Shown: piece by piece, positions 28,904 to 37,115 of the stretch
Layout of the letters: each line of letters opens with the position of its first letter
Numbering within the stretch: the first letter of the stretch is position 1
NCBI RefSeq assembly: GCF_012911605.1
Contig: NZ_JAAMPT010000208.1
Coordinates: 1 to 64,000, forward strand
Origin: Flavobacterium solisilvae
GTDB taxonomy: Bacteria > Bacteroidota > Bacteroidia > Flavobacteriales > Flavobacteriaceae
Direction: 5' to 3'
Length of the DNA: 64,000 nucleotides
Notes under the pieces: generated by a model
Database searches by the model: none
Seen by the model: only the letters and a program-made list of their open reading frames with translations
What the model was told of the DNA's origin: nothing
Position numbers and translations under genes: made by a program

Positions 28904-30466
28904 ATGATTCAAGTCGCTCAAATATTATTCATATTATCAGTACTAGTTATTTTACATGAATTTGGTCACTATATAACGGCCAGATGGTTTAAGGTTAGAG
29001 TAGAAAAATTCTATCTTTTTATGGATGCTGGTTTCTCGTTGTTCAAAAAGAAAATCAAAGATACCGAATGGGGAATTGGCTGGTTGCCTCTTGGCGGATA
29101 TGTAAAACTTGCTGGAATGATTGACGAAAGTATGGATACAGAACAAATGAATCAAGAACCACAACCTTGGGAGTTTCGTTCAAAACCAGCTTGGCAACGA
29201 TTAATTATAATGTTGGGTGGAATTATTGTAAATATTATTCTTGCAATAGCTATTTATACCATAATGTTTTCTACAGTTGGACAAAAATATACTTCTCTAG
29301 AAAAAGTTCAGGAAAATGGATTGGCTTATGGCGATGTTGGACAAAAAGTAGGTTTCAAGAATGGAGACAAAATAGTTTCTATTGATGGAGAATTTATTCC
29401 AGATTTAAAATATGCTGTTATGGGCGTTTTATTCGGGGATAATGTACAAGTAAATAGAGATGGAAAAATCATTAATCTTCATTTAACCGATGCTCAGAAA
29501 GGTGAAATTATTAAAAAAGAAGGTAAGAGTTTTATACAGGCAAGAATTAAGTTAAATGAAATTTTTATCGACTCTATTACAAATCCAAAAATAACCGATT
29601 TAAAAAGATTTGATAAAATTGTAGGGATTGATAGTTCTAGATATACCTATTATGATGAGATTCAAAGTAAATCAAAATTGCATAAAAATAGTTTTGTAAA
29701 TCTTTTGATTAACAGAGATGGTAAAGACATGCAAGTCAAAGTGAAAACAGACTCTTTAGGAGTTTTCACAGGAGATAACGTTTATATTAATCAAAACTTT
29801 AATCTTTCAGATTTAACAATCAAAGATTCAAAAAACAACGAATTGTTACAATCTGGCGATATCATTCTTTCCGCAAATGGTGCAACAACCAATATGGATT
29901 TTAAAAAACAATTGGAAGAAAATAAAGGAAAATCCATTCTGTTAAAAATAATGAGAGGCAATCAAAAAATGGATGTCTTATCAAAAGTTAATAAATCAGG
30001 AAAATTAGGGATACAATTTGACAACACTAAATCTAACGAATATTTAGTGGTAAATAAAATGACTTTTGGAAATTCAATCAAAGAAGCTGTTCATCAATCA
30101 TGGAACCAAATTGTTTATAACATTAATAGTTTTAAATTAATTTTAAAACCTGCAACTGGAGCTTATACACAGGTTAAAAGCCCAATTGGAATTGCTAGAA
30201 TGCTTCCAGATGCTTGGGATTGGGAATTCATTTGGAGTTTCACAGCGCTATTTTCAATCGGTTTAGCCTTCATGAATCTACTTCCAATTCCAGGATTAGA
30301 TGGCGGACATGCACTATTTACTACCGTAGAAATGATAACAGGTAAAAAATTAAGCGACAAAGCAGCAGGATATGTTCAAACCTTTGGAATGGTTATTCTG
30401 CTGAGTTTAATGGCGTTAACTTTTGGAAAAGATATCTATCAATTAATAGCCGATAAATTTTTCTAA
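28904..30466 (+). CDS. rseP: RseP-type site-2 protease (M50)
   Basis: A 520-residue inner-membrane metalloprotease. The first transmembrane helix carries HEFGH (His18, Glu19, His22). GWLPLGGYVKLAGM follows, then a long periplasmic region with PDZ-like modules (about 125-400), and the C-terminal LDG motif NLLPIPGLDGGHALF that supplies the Asp zinc ligand. In other bacteria it cleaves anti-sigma factors such as RseA to release envelope-stress sigma factors; the partner here is not in the window. Length is somewhat above E. coli RseP (450), mostly from the periplasmic part. Confidence 0.93.
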   Translation: MIQVAQILFILSVLVILHEFGHYITARWFKVRVEKFYLFMDAGFSLFKKKIKDTEWGIGWLPLGGYVKLAGMIDESMDTEQMNQEPQPWEFRSKPAWQRLIIMLGGIIVNIILAIAIYTIMFSTVGQKYTSLEKVQENGLAYGDVGQKVGFKNGDKIVSIDGEFIPDLKYAVMGVLFGDNVQVNRDGKIINLHLTDAQKGEIIKKEGKSFIQARIKLNEIFIDSITNPKITDLKRFDKIVGIDSSRYTYYDEIQSKSKLHKNSFVNLLINRDGKDMQVKVKTDSLGVFTGDNVYINQNFNLSDLTIKDSKNNELLQSGDIILSANGATTNMDFKKQLEENKGKSILLKIMRGNQKMDVLSKVNKSGKLGIQFDNTKSNEYLVVNKMTFGNSIKEAVHQSWNQIVYNINSFKLILKPATGAYTQVKSPIGIARMLPDAWDWEFIWSFTALFSIGLAFMNLLPIPGLDGGHALFTTVEMITGKKLSDKAAGYVQTFGMVILLSLMALTFGKDIYQLIADKFF

Positions 30467-30482
30467 TTTTTTTTAAAATTTG

Positions 30483-30513
30483 TTTGCAAATAAGAAAATC
30501 AGTCTTATATTTG
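30483..30513 (+). promoter_or_regulatory. Consensus promoter of tRNA-Asn
   Basis: TTTG at 30483-30486 and TATATTTG at 30506-30513 are separated by exactly 19 nt, a perfect match to the Bacteroidota vegetative promoter. Predicted transcription begins near 30520, 18 nt before the mature tRNA. Confidence 0.8.
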
Positions 30514-30537
30514 CAACCGCTTAAAAGATAGAAATCT

Positions 30538-30611
30538 TCCTCCTTAGCTCAGTTGGTTAGAGCATCTGACTGTTAATCAGAGGGTCCTTGGTTCGAGCCC
30601 AAGAGGGGGAG
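30538..30611 (+). tRNA. tRNA-Asn (anticodon GTT)
   Basis: A 74-nt cloverleaf. The acceptor stem is TCCTCCT/AGGGGGA with one G-T pair, the D-arm AGCTCAGTTGGTTAGAGC, the anticodon stem TCTGA/TCAGA with loop CTGTTAA (anticodon at 30572-30574), and the T-arm CTTGG TTCGAGC CCAAG. The discriminator base is G. CCA is not encoded. It has its own promoter and terminator. Confidence 0.97.
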
Positions 30612-30616
30612 CTTTT

Positions 30617-30652
30617 AAAAATCCAGTTTATTTATTTAGACTGGATTTTTTG
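30617..30652 (+). terminator. Terminator after tRNA-Asn
   Basis: An 11-bp stem AAAAATCCAGT/ACTGGATTTTT with a 12-nt AT loop and trailing T residues, directly behind the tRNA. Confidence 0.8.
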
Positions 30653-30683
30653 TTTTTCTCCCAATTAAACACAATCTGAAAAC

Positions 30684-30715
30684 TTTGCAACTCTGAAACT
30701 TATAAACTATCTTTG
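30684..30715 (+). promoter_or_regulatory. Promoter of the PfkB-family kinase gene
   Basis: TTTG at 30684-30687 and TATCTTTG at 30708-30715, spaced by 20 nt. The ATG follows 24 nt later. Confidence 0.65.
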
Positions 30716-30739
30716 CACCTTTAATTTGAAATCCTAAAA

Positions 30740-31666
30740 ATGAATAAACTTTTAATAGTAGGAACAGTAGCTTTTGATGCTATCGAGACACCTTTCGGAA
30801 AGACCGATAAAATCCTTGGCGGTGCAGGAACTTTCATTGGTTTATCAGCATCACATTTTAACCTACAATCAGCTATTGTTTCAGTAGTAGGAGATGATTT
30901 TCCTCAAGAATATATCGATTTATTGACAGCAAGAAACATCGATGTTTCTGGTCTTGAAATAGTAAAAGGTGGAAAAACTTTCTTTTGGAGCGGTCGTTAC
31001 CATAACGACATGAACTCAAGAGATACATTGGCTACAGAACTAAATGTATTGGCAGATTTCAACCCAATCGTTCCAGAAAATTTCAAAAATGCCGATGTAG
31101 TAATGCTAGGAAATCTTCACCCTATTGTTCAAACAGGTGTTTTAAATCAAATGACACAAAAACCAAAGCTTGTTGTTTTAGACACCATGAACTTTTGGAT
31201 GGATTGTGCACTTCCAGAATTATTGGATGTAATTAAACGTGTTGACGTAATTACCATCAACGATGAAGAAGCACGTCAACTTTCTGGAGAATATTCATTG
31301 GTTAAAGCTGCTGCTAAAATCCATACAATGGGACCAAAATATGTCGTAATTAAAAAAGGAGAACACGGAGCATTAATCTTCCACAACGAACATATTTTCT
31401 TCGCTCCAGCATTGCCTTTGGCTGATGTATTTGATCCAACTGGCGCAGGAGATACTTTTGCAGGTGGATTTGCAGGTTTTATTACACAACAAGGAGACAT
31501 TTCTTTTGACACTATGAAAACGGCAATTATTCAAGGTTCAAACTTAGCTTCTTTCTGTGTAGAAAAATTTGGAACCGAAAGAATGCTAACACTAACCAAA
31601 GAAGATGTAAACAAGCGCTTGAAACAATTCAAAGCTTTAACACAATTTGAAATAGAATTACAATAA
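30740..31666 (+). CDS. PfkB-family carbohydrate/nucleoside kinase
   Basis: A 308-residue ribokinase-superfamily protein. The N-terminus MNKLLIVGTVAFDAIETPFG and GGAGTFIGLSAS form the substrate-binding start, and DPTGAGDTFAGGFAGF is the C-terminal PfkB signature with the catalytic Asp and anion hole. The lid region (YHNDMNSRDTLATELN) is of the type often seen in Bacteroidota 'sugar kinases' of undefined specificity. The phosphoryl acceptor cannot be read from the sequence. It is followed by a terminator and then by the PurF-like gene; whether the two are functionally linked is open. Confidence 0.88.
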   Translation: MNKLLIVGTVAFDAIETPFGKTDKILGGAGTFIGLSASHFNLQSAIVSVVGDDFPQEYIDLLTARNIDVSGLEIVKGGKTFFWSGRYHNDMNSRDTLATELNVLADFNPIVPENFKNADVVMLGNLHPIVQTGVLNQMTQKPKLVVLDTMNFWMDCALPELLDVIKRVDVITINDEEARQLSGEYSLVKAAAKIHTMGPKYVVIKKGEHGALIFHNEHIFFAPALPLADVFDPTGAGDTFAGGFAGFITQQGDISFDTMKTAIIQGSNLASFCVEKFGTERMLTLTKEDVNKRLKQFKALTQFEIELQ

Positions 31667-31670
31667 CTTT

Positions 31671-31699
31671 ATGCCTCGAAATTTTCGGGGCATTTTTTG
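31671..31699 (+). terminator. Terminator between the PfkB kinase and the PurF-like gene
   Basis: The stem ATGCCTCG/CGGGGCAT (one T-G pair) encloses an AAATTTT loop and is followed by six T residues. It overlaps an in-frame ATG at 31671, showing that a longer start for the next gene is not real. Confidence 0.8.
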
Positions 31700-31745
31700 T
31701 TTTAATATACAACATACAAACTACTTACAACAACACAACACTAAT

Positions 31746-33644
31746 ATGAGCGACGCAATTAAACACGAATGTGGCATTGCACTACTTCGATTAAAAAAAC
31801 CATTAGAATTCTACAAAGAAAAATATGGTTCGGCTTTCTATGGCGTACAAAAAATGTATTTGCTAATGGAAAAACAGCACAATCGTGGTCAAGATGGCGC
31901 TGGATTTGCTTCTATAAAATTTGATGTCGAACCAGGCGAAAGATACATCAGTCGGGTTCGTTCTAACAAAGCACAACCTATTCAGGATATTTTTGCCCAA
32001 ATTAATGACCGCATCAACGAAGAACTAGCTTTGCATCCCGAATATAACGATGATGTGCAACTTCAAAAAGACAACATTCCTTATATAGGAGAATTGTTTC
32101 TTGGTCACGTTCGTTATGGAACATTTGGCAAAAATAGCATCGAAAGCGTTCATCCGTTTTTACGTCAAAACAATTGGATGCACAGAAATCTTATCGTTGC
32201 TGGAAACTTCAATATGACTAATGTTACGGAACTTTTCAATAGTTTAGTCGAATTAGGGCAACATCCAAAAGAAATGGCAGACACCGTTACGGTAATGGAA
32301 AAAATTGGTCATTTTCTTGATGATGAAGTAACCGATTTATACCAAGAATGTAAAAATAACGGCTTGTCAAAAAGAGAAGCTTCGCCAGTAATTGCCGAAA
32401 AACTTAATCTAGTTCGAGTATTAAAACGTGCTTCTCGTGGTTGGGATGGCGGTTATGCTATGGCAGGATTGTTAGGTCATGGCGACTCGTTCGTACTTCG
32501 TGATCCAGCAGGAATTCGTCCAACTTATTTCTACGAAGATGATGAAGTTGTAGTTGTGGCTTCAGAAAGACCAGTTATACAAACCGTTTTCAATGTTTCT
32601 TTTGAAAAAATTCAGGAATTAAAACCTGGAAATGCCTTAATCATCAAGAAAAACGGAACGGTTTCCGAAGAAGAAATCAATACGCCAACAATAAAAAAAG
32701 CCTGTTCTTTTGAACGTATTTATTTTTCTCGTGGTAGCGATGCTGAAATCTATCAGGAACGAAAAGAACTTGGAAAACTAATTCTTCCAGCGGTTCTTGA
32801 AGCCATCGAAAACGATACGGATAATACGGTTTTCTCTTATATTCCAAATACAGCCGAAACATCTTTCTACGGAATGATTGAAGCTGCCAATGATTTTCTA
32901 AACCAAAGAAAAAATAAATTTATTCTTGACAACCGAAAAACATTAACCAAAGAAAAGCTAGAAGAAATCCTTTCGGTAAAAATTAGAACCGAAAAAATAG
33001 CTATAAAAGACGCAAAACTGAGAACTTTTATTACCGACGATGCTAATCGTGATGATTTAGTTGCCCATGTTTATGATGTTACGTATGGCGTAATCCAACC
33101 GTCGGATAATTTGGTTATCATTGATGATAGTATCGTTCGCGGAACTACTTTAAAGAAAAGTATTCTTAGAATGATGGATAGATTAAACCCAAAACGCATT
33201 GTAGTCGTTTCTTCTGCACCACAAATTCGCTATCCTGATTGTTATGGTATCGATATGTCAACCTTGGAAGGTTTCATTGCTTTTCAAGCAGCAATCGAGC
33301 TTTTGAAAGAGCGAAAAATGACCAATATTATCGATGACGTTTATAAAAAATGTAAAGCTCAAGAAAATCTGAAAGATGCCGAAGTAATTAACTTCGTTAA
33401 GGAAATTTATAATCCATTTACCGATACAGAAATTTCGAATAAAATCGCCCAAATGCTTCATCCCGAAGACATTAAAGCTGAAGTAAAAATTATCTTCCAA
33501 ACGGTTGATGATTTACACATAGCATGTCCAAAGAATTTAGGCGATTGGTACTTTACTGGAGATTATCCAACAGCAGGTGGAAACCGTGTAGTTAATAAGG
33601 CTTTTATTAATTTTTATGAAGGTAAAAATGCACGTTCCTACTAA
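31746..33644 (+). CDS. PurF-like amidophosphoribosyltransferase homologue
   Basis: A 632-residue protein. An N-terminal class II glutaminase domain begins MSDAIKHECGIALLRL, so catalytic Cys9 would be exposed by removal of an eight-residue leader. RGQDGAGFASI and GHVRYGTFG follow. The C-terminal phosphoribosyltransferase domain carries the PRPP-binding loop VIIDDSIVRGTTLKKS. It is longer than typical PurF (about 500), with extra segments around 85-110, 380-430 and 560-632. It probably makes 5-phosphoribosylamine or a related amine-transfer product; whether it is the purine-pathway enzyme or a paralogue cannot be decided here. No other purine gene is nearby. Confidence 0.8.
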   Translation: MSDAIKHECGIALLRLKKPLEFYKEKYGSAFYGVQKMYLLMEKQHNRGQDGAGFASIKFDVEPGERYISRVRSNKAQPIQDIFAQINDRINEELALHPEYNDDVQLQKDNIPYIGELFLGHVRYGTFGKNSIESVHPFLRQNNWMHRNLIVAGNFNMTNVTELFNSLVELGQHPKEMADTVTVMEKIGHFLDDEVTDLYQECKNNGLSKREASPVIAEKLNLVRVLKRASRGWDGGYAMAGLLGHGDSFVLRDPAGIRPTYFYEDDEVVVVASERPVIQTVFNVSFEKIQELKPGNALIIKKNGTVSEEEINTPTIKKACSFERIYFSRGSDAEIYQERKELGKLILPAVLEAIENDTDNTVFSYIPNTAETSFYGMIEAANDFLNQRKNKFILDNRKTLTKEKLEEILSVKIRTEKIAIKDAKLRTFITDDANRDDLVAHVYDVTYGVIQPSDNLVIIDDSIVRGTTLKKSILRMMDRLNPKRIVVVSSAPQIRYPDCYGIDMSTLEGFIAFQAAIELLKERKMTNIIDDVYKKCKAQENLKDAEVINFVKEIYNPFTDTEISNKIAQMLHPEDIKAEVKIIFQTVDDLHIACPKNLGDWYFTGDYPTAGGNRVVNKAFINFYEGKNARSY

Positions 33645-33732
33645 AATTTTAACATTTTTTGAACTTAAACGATTATTGATGCATTTGGTCTAAATTATTT
33701 GTTTCTAGATTTATACACCGCATATATTTGCT

Positions 33733-33807
33733 CTACCATAGCATTAGTAGGTTAAGTTTATGGTAGATTTGGGGCAAAAAAGGAGAAATGAAAGTTTCTC
33801 CTTTTTT
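33733..33807 (+). ncRNA. Putative small RNA, copy 1 of a tandem pair
   Basis: A -7-like box TATATTTG (33723-33730) leads into a hairpin CTACCATA/TATGGTAG (33733-33740 with 33759-33766). Then comes the single-stranded linker ATTTGGGGCAAA, and finally a terminator hairpin AGGAGAAA/TTTCTCCT (33781-33788 with 33795-33802) plus T-run. A possible -33 TTTG at 33698-33701 is 21 nt from the -7 box. No open reading frame of useful length is present. The block 33748-33778 (31 nt) is identical to 33943-33973 in copy 2. Family unknown to me; comparison with the Rfam Flavo-1 motif is worthwhile. Confidence 0.65.
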
Positions 33808-33924
33808 ATTTTTATACATCAGAAAACCCTTTAAAAAAGGATTACTCTACTAGTATTTTCATACATTCTAAATATATTTTTAAGAAAATATAGAAAAAAT
33901 TAACAAGAACTCATTAGATTTGCC

Positions 33925-34003
33925 TTACCATAGTATTTAGTGTAGGTTAAGTTTATGGTAGATTTGGGGCAAACAGGTAGAAGAAATTCTGCCTGTTTCA
34001 TTT
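33925..34003 (+). ncRNA. Putative small RNA, copy 2 of a tandem pair
   Basis: Same organisation as copy 1. A box TAGATTTG (33915-33922) precedes the hairpin TACCATA/TATGGTA (33926-33932 with 33954-33960), the identical ATTTGGGGCAAA linker, and a terminator with a different sequence: AAACAGGTAGAA/TTCTGCCTGTTT (33971-33982 with 33987-33998), capped by a GAAA tetraloop. The terminator stem is preserved although its bases changed completely, while the 5' part is preserved base for base. That supports a transcribed, functional unit. It ends 70 nt before the convergent sodA stop. Confidence 0.65.
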
Positions 34004-34018
34004 TATACCAGACACAAA

Positions 34019-34051
34019 AAAAAACCGACTGTTTTCACAATCGGCTTTTTT
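34019..34051 (-). terminator. Terminator of sodA
   Basis: On the minus strand an AAGCCGATTGT...ACAGTCGGTT hairpin (one mismatch) is followed by a long T-run. It lies 19 nt past the sodA stop codon and also separates sodA from the small RNA pair. Confidence 0.75.
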
Positions 34052-34069
34052 AAAAGAATAAATTCTCTC

Positions 34070-34678
34070 TTATTTTTCAGTAGCATATAATCGAGCAACT
34101 TCTGTCCAGTTAATCACATTAAAGAACGCTTCAATATAATCAGGACGACGGTTTTGATAGTTTAAATAATAAGCATGTTCCCATACATCCATTCCTAAAA
34201 TTGGAAAACCACCACAAGCCGTATCTGGCATCAATGGATTGTCTTGATTTGCTGTTGAACAAACTTCTAGTTTTCCACCTTTGTGGACACATAGCCAAGC
34301 CCAACCCGAACCAAAACGAGTTGCACCAGCTTTGGCAAACTGAGCTTTAAATTCGTCAAACGATTTGAAATCTCTTTCAATCGCTTCTAATAATTCTCCA
34401 GTTGGTAATCCGCCACCATTTGGCGACATAACTCTCCAAAATAAATTGTGATTGTAAAAACCACCACCATTATTTCTAACTGCAGCGTTAGTCATGTCTA
34501 AATTGATTAAGATATTTTCAATCGTTAATCCTTCTAAATCTGTTCCAGCAATAGCAACATTTAGATTTGTGGTATAAGCATTATGATGTTTAGAATGATG
34601 AATTTCCATCGTTCTTGCATCAATATGTGGTTCTAATGCATCGTATGCATAAGGTAATTGTGGTAATTCAAAAGCCAT
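34070..34678 (-). CDS. sodA: Superoxide dismutase (Fe/Mn)
   Basis: A 202-residue cytoplasmic enzyme that dismutates superoxide. The metal ligands are visible: His in MEIHHSKHH, His in [11 protein letters not shown], and Asp and His in the signature [19 protein letters not shown]. The start [20 protein letters not shown] is canonical, with no signal peptide. Fe or Mn preference cannot be decided by eye with certainty. A -7 box (34711-34718) precedes it. Confidence 0.96.
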   Translation of the reverse strand: MAFELPQLPYAYDALEPHIDARTMEIHHSKHHNAYTTNLNVAIAGTDLEGLTIENILINLDMTNAAVRNNGGGFYNHNLFWRVMSPNGGGLPTGELLEAIERDFKSFDEFKAQFAKAGATRFGSGWAWLCVHKGGKLEVCSTANQDNPLMPDTACGGFPILGMDVWEHAYYLNYQNRRPDYIEAFFNVINWTEVARLYATEK

Positions 34679-34710
34679 AATTAGTTTTTTTAAAATTAAT
34701 ATTCGATTTT

Positions 34711-34718
34711 CAAATTTA
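34711..34718 (-). promoter_or_regulatory. Promoter -7 box of sodA
   Basis: The minus strand reads TAAATTTG, 32 nt before the ATG, matching TAnnTTTG. Confidence 0.5.
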
Positions 34719-34759
34719 AGGATTATAAATCTTTTTTTTGTTATAAAATTGATAAATCA

Positions 34760-35974
34760 CTAAAGTGTTTCTACAGGAACTTGTTGCAATTTTCGCTCTA
34801 ATCGATAGGAAATCATCACACAAGAAAGTATTAAAACAACACTGATATATCCCAAATAATTATAATTGTGTATCGCAAATTTTGAATCACTGTACGTAAT
34901 CCAACCACTTAACAAGGAAGCAAATCCAGTTCCGAGTGATTGCACGCACGAATTTAAACTCATAAAACTTCCGCGTGTTTTATTGTCAACTGCTTGAGTA
35001 ATCATGGCTTGTCCTGGAACAGTTCTTCCAGTTGAGGAACTAAACCAAAATCCAAAAATTCCCAAAACCACAAACAGTTGCCAATGTGGCATATTCGTTA
35101 TCAAAACCACAAACACAATAGAAATTAAAGCTGCCCAAACAAAGACATTTCTTTTGCCATAACTATCAGCCAATTTCCCAATAATTTGTGCCGAAATCAA
35201 CGAACACAATCCGCCAACAAGATAAATTAAAGGCGTATATTCTTGAAGCACGCCAACATTATAAACCAAATACGGATTAATCAGCGGAACGATAATAAAA
35301 TGTCCTGTTATCAACAGAAAACTAAACAACAAAGCCGTTACCTGAGTTTTATTGCTGAAAATATCATAGAAATTGGAAATTCGTTCTTTCAGTTTTATAG
35401 GATTTTCCAAATGCGCATTTACATTGGGAACAAATTTGAATAAAAACGGCAAAAGCAATACGCCAAAAGTTGCTACTACCAAAAATGGATAATGCCAATC
35501 ATAGGTATTGGCTAAATACAATCCAAACGGAACGCCAATAACCGAAGCCAATGCAAATCCGCCCATCAACAATCCCATCGCTCGACCACGACGTTCATAG
35601 GGAATAACATCGGCAATAATACTCAAAATCTGCGCACTGATTAATCCGCCAAAAATTCCAGTTACAACTCTTGCTAATATCATCGAATACGTTCCAAAAG
35701 CAAAAGCACAAGCAAACGTTCCTAGTAAAAATCCAGAATAAGCAAACAATAAAAGTTTTTTTCTATCAAATTTATCGGCGAAAAAAATAGCACAAAAACT
35801 ACTCACAAAAGCCGACAACGAATAACTCGAAACAATAATAGCAAACTCTGATGTGGTTAAACTCCATTTGGGCATCAAAATATTCCCCAAAGGCATCATA
35901 ATCATAAAATCGAGTATATGGGTAAAATTCAGCAACGCCATTAGCGCAACTAAAATGATTTCATTCTTTTTCAA
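34760..35974 (-). CDS. MFS transporter (drug/sugar efflux type)
   Basis: A 404-residue protein with 12 predicted transmembrane helices. The MFS motif between helices 2 and 3 reads ADKFDRKKLLLFAYSGF, and IPYERRGRAMGLLMGGFALASVIGVPFG is typical of AraJ/PbuE-like DHA1 efflux proteins. ADSYGKRNVFVWAAL is the second-half equivalent. It exports or exchanges an unknown small molecule at the inner membrane. It is transcribed from its own -7 box at 35996-36003, 78 nt upstream of sodA on the same strand. Confidence 0.88.
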   Translation of the reverse strand: MKKNEIILVALMALLNFTHILDFMIMMPLGNILMPKWSLTTSEFAIIVSSYSLSAFVSSFCAIFFADKFDRKKLLLFAYSGFLLGTFACAFAFGTYSMILARVVTGIFGGLISAQILSIIADVIPYERRGRAMGLLMGGFALASVIGVPFGLYLANTYDWHYPFLVVATFGVLLLPFLFKFVPNVNAHLENPIKLKERISNFYDIFSNKTQVTALLFSFLLITGHFIIVPLINPYLVYNVGVLQEYTPLIYLVGGLCSLISAQIIGKLADSYGKRNVFVWAALISIVFVVLITNMPHWQLFVVLGIFGFWFSSSTGRTVPGQAMITQAVDNKTRGSFMSLNSCVQSLGTGFASLLSGWITYSDSKFAIHNYNYLGYISVVLILSCVMISYRLERKLQQVPVETL

Positions 35975-35995
35975 AACGCATTTTTTAATTCAGTG

Positions 35996-36003
35996 CAAAA
36001 TTA
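35996..36003 (-). promoter_or_regulatory. Promoter -7 box of the MFS gene
   Basis: The minus strand reads TAATTTTG, 21 nt before the MFS start, matching TAnnTTTG. Confidence 0.45.
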
Positions 36004-36079
36004 CATATAGAAAAATTCCTTTTTCTTAATAAAGAATTAATTAATTACATTAGTACCAGAAATAAAAACTATAGGTCGA

Positions 36080-36628
36080 ATGTTTGATTTGCAACCCAAT
36101 CATCTGAAAAACAATATAATTTCGCTTTCGCCTTTGCAGGAAAATGATTTTGAGGAATTATATACCGTTGCCAATGACGAACTACTTTGGGAACAACACC
36201 CAAATAAACTGCGTTATCAACGAGATATTTTTCAGAATTTTTTTGAAGGTGCAATGCTTTCTGGTGGTGCATTTTTAATTCGTGATAGTAAAACCAACGA
36301 AGTTGTTGGCAGCAGTCGTTTTTATGATTACAATGAAAAAGAGAATTCAATATTGATTGGTTACACGTTCATCGGACGAAAATTTTGGGGAAATGATTAT
36401 AACAAATCGTTGAAGAAACTAATGTTAGATTACGCTTTTCAGCATGTAAACAAAGTTTATTTTCATATTGGTGCTTTCAACATTCGTTCTCAAAAAGCCA
36501 TCGAAAAAATTGGCGCTATTAAAATCGATGAATTTCAAGTGGAATATTTCGGCGAAGACAGTAAGTTGAACTTTGTTTATGAAATAACCCTTGATAATTG
36601 TCATTCCGACGAAGGAGGAATCACATAG
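36080..36628 (+). CDS. GNAT-family N-acetyltransferase with repeat-derived C-terminal tail
   Basis: A 182-residue protein of the RimJ/RimL-type GNAT group: ISLSPLQENDFEELYTVAND at the N-terminus, then VGSSRFYDYNEKENSILIGYTFIGRKFWG and the late motif VYFHIGAFNIRSQKAIEKIGA. It transfers an acetyl group to an unknown amine. The final residues CHSDEGGIT are encoded by a copy of a dispersed palindromic repeat (36600-36626) and not by the fold, so the native stop was probably displaced by repeat insertion. Confidence 0.85.
   Translation: MFDLQPNHLKNNIISLSPLQENDFEELYTVANDELLWEQHPNKLRYQRDIFQNFFEGAMLSGGAFLIRDSKTNEVVGSSRFYDYNEKENSILIGYTFIGRKFWGNDYNKSLKKLMLDYAFQHVNKVYFHIGAFNIRSQKAIEKIGAIKIDEFQVEYFGEDSKLNFVYEITLDNCHSDEGGIT
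36600..36626 (+). repeat. Diverged copy of the GTCATTCC palindromic repeat at the GNAT 3' end
   Basis: The sequence starts GTCATTCCGACGAAGGAGGA and is closely similar to the 27-bp elements at 22841-22867 and 23176-23202. It is read through by the GNAT frame, adding a short tail before the TAG stop. Confidence 0.8.
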
Positions 36629-36668
36629 TCCAATTTACTTATTCTGAGCCTAATAATATATATAAAAT

Positions 36669-37115
36669 ATGACAAATAAATTTACATTACTTTTTATTTT
36701 AATATCAATGACACAGTTTGCGCAAACAAAAACAGAATTTAAAGGTAAAAATGTTAAAGTTTCTTTTAACGAAAATATTGATAGTGAAAAAGTATCCATA
36801 AAATTAGTAGAAGGAACTTGGAATATGACGTTATTTCCTCTATTTGAAAATAACAGTATCGTTGAAAATGGATTTCCTTCAGAAGCTGGAATCTATAATC
36901 TTATTATCAATTATTCTGATAATTTATATTACAATGAAATAGCATTGTATAGAATGAAGCCAGAATTTGAAGAAATATCATTCGATTTTTATCATGATTC
37001 AGGAAAAATATTTTGTCGAATCAAATCTGATTATGCTCAAGAATTAAACAAAGAAATTGTAATGAATAAATTTGATGAAGAAACCCAAAAAATTATTAAT
37101 TCTGTAAAACAATAA
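36669..37115 (+). CDS. Small secreted protein of unknown function
   Basis: A 148-residue protein with a signal peptide (MTNKFTLLFILISMTQFAQ) and a beta-rich body (VKVSFNENIDSEKVSIKLVEG, YNLIINYSDNLYYNEIALYRM). I do not recognise a family. It ends exactly one base before the ATG of the AddA-like gene (stop at 37113-37115, ATG at 37116), so it is very probably co-transcribed with it, although a periplasmic protein has no obvious link to DNA repair. Confidence 0.65.
   Translation: MTNKFTLLFILISMTQFAQTKTEFKGKNVKVSFNENIDSEKVSIKLVEGTWNMTLFPLFENNSIVENGFPSEAGIYNLIINYSDNLYYNEIALYRMKPEFEEISFDFYHDSGKIFCRIKSDYAQELNKEIVMNKFDEETQKIINSVKQ

Noticed and set aside
31671..31745. N-terminal extension of the PurF-like protein from an ATG at 31671
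   Set aside because: That ATG lies in the terminator hairpin of the preceding gene, and the conserved glutaminase N-terminus begins at 31746.
36069..36350. Minus-strand 93-residue frame opposite the GNAT gene
   Set aside because: It is antisense to the well-supported acetyltransferase and has a composition typical of a shadow frame.
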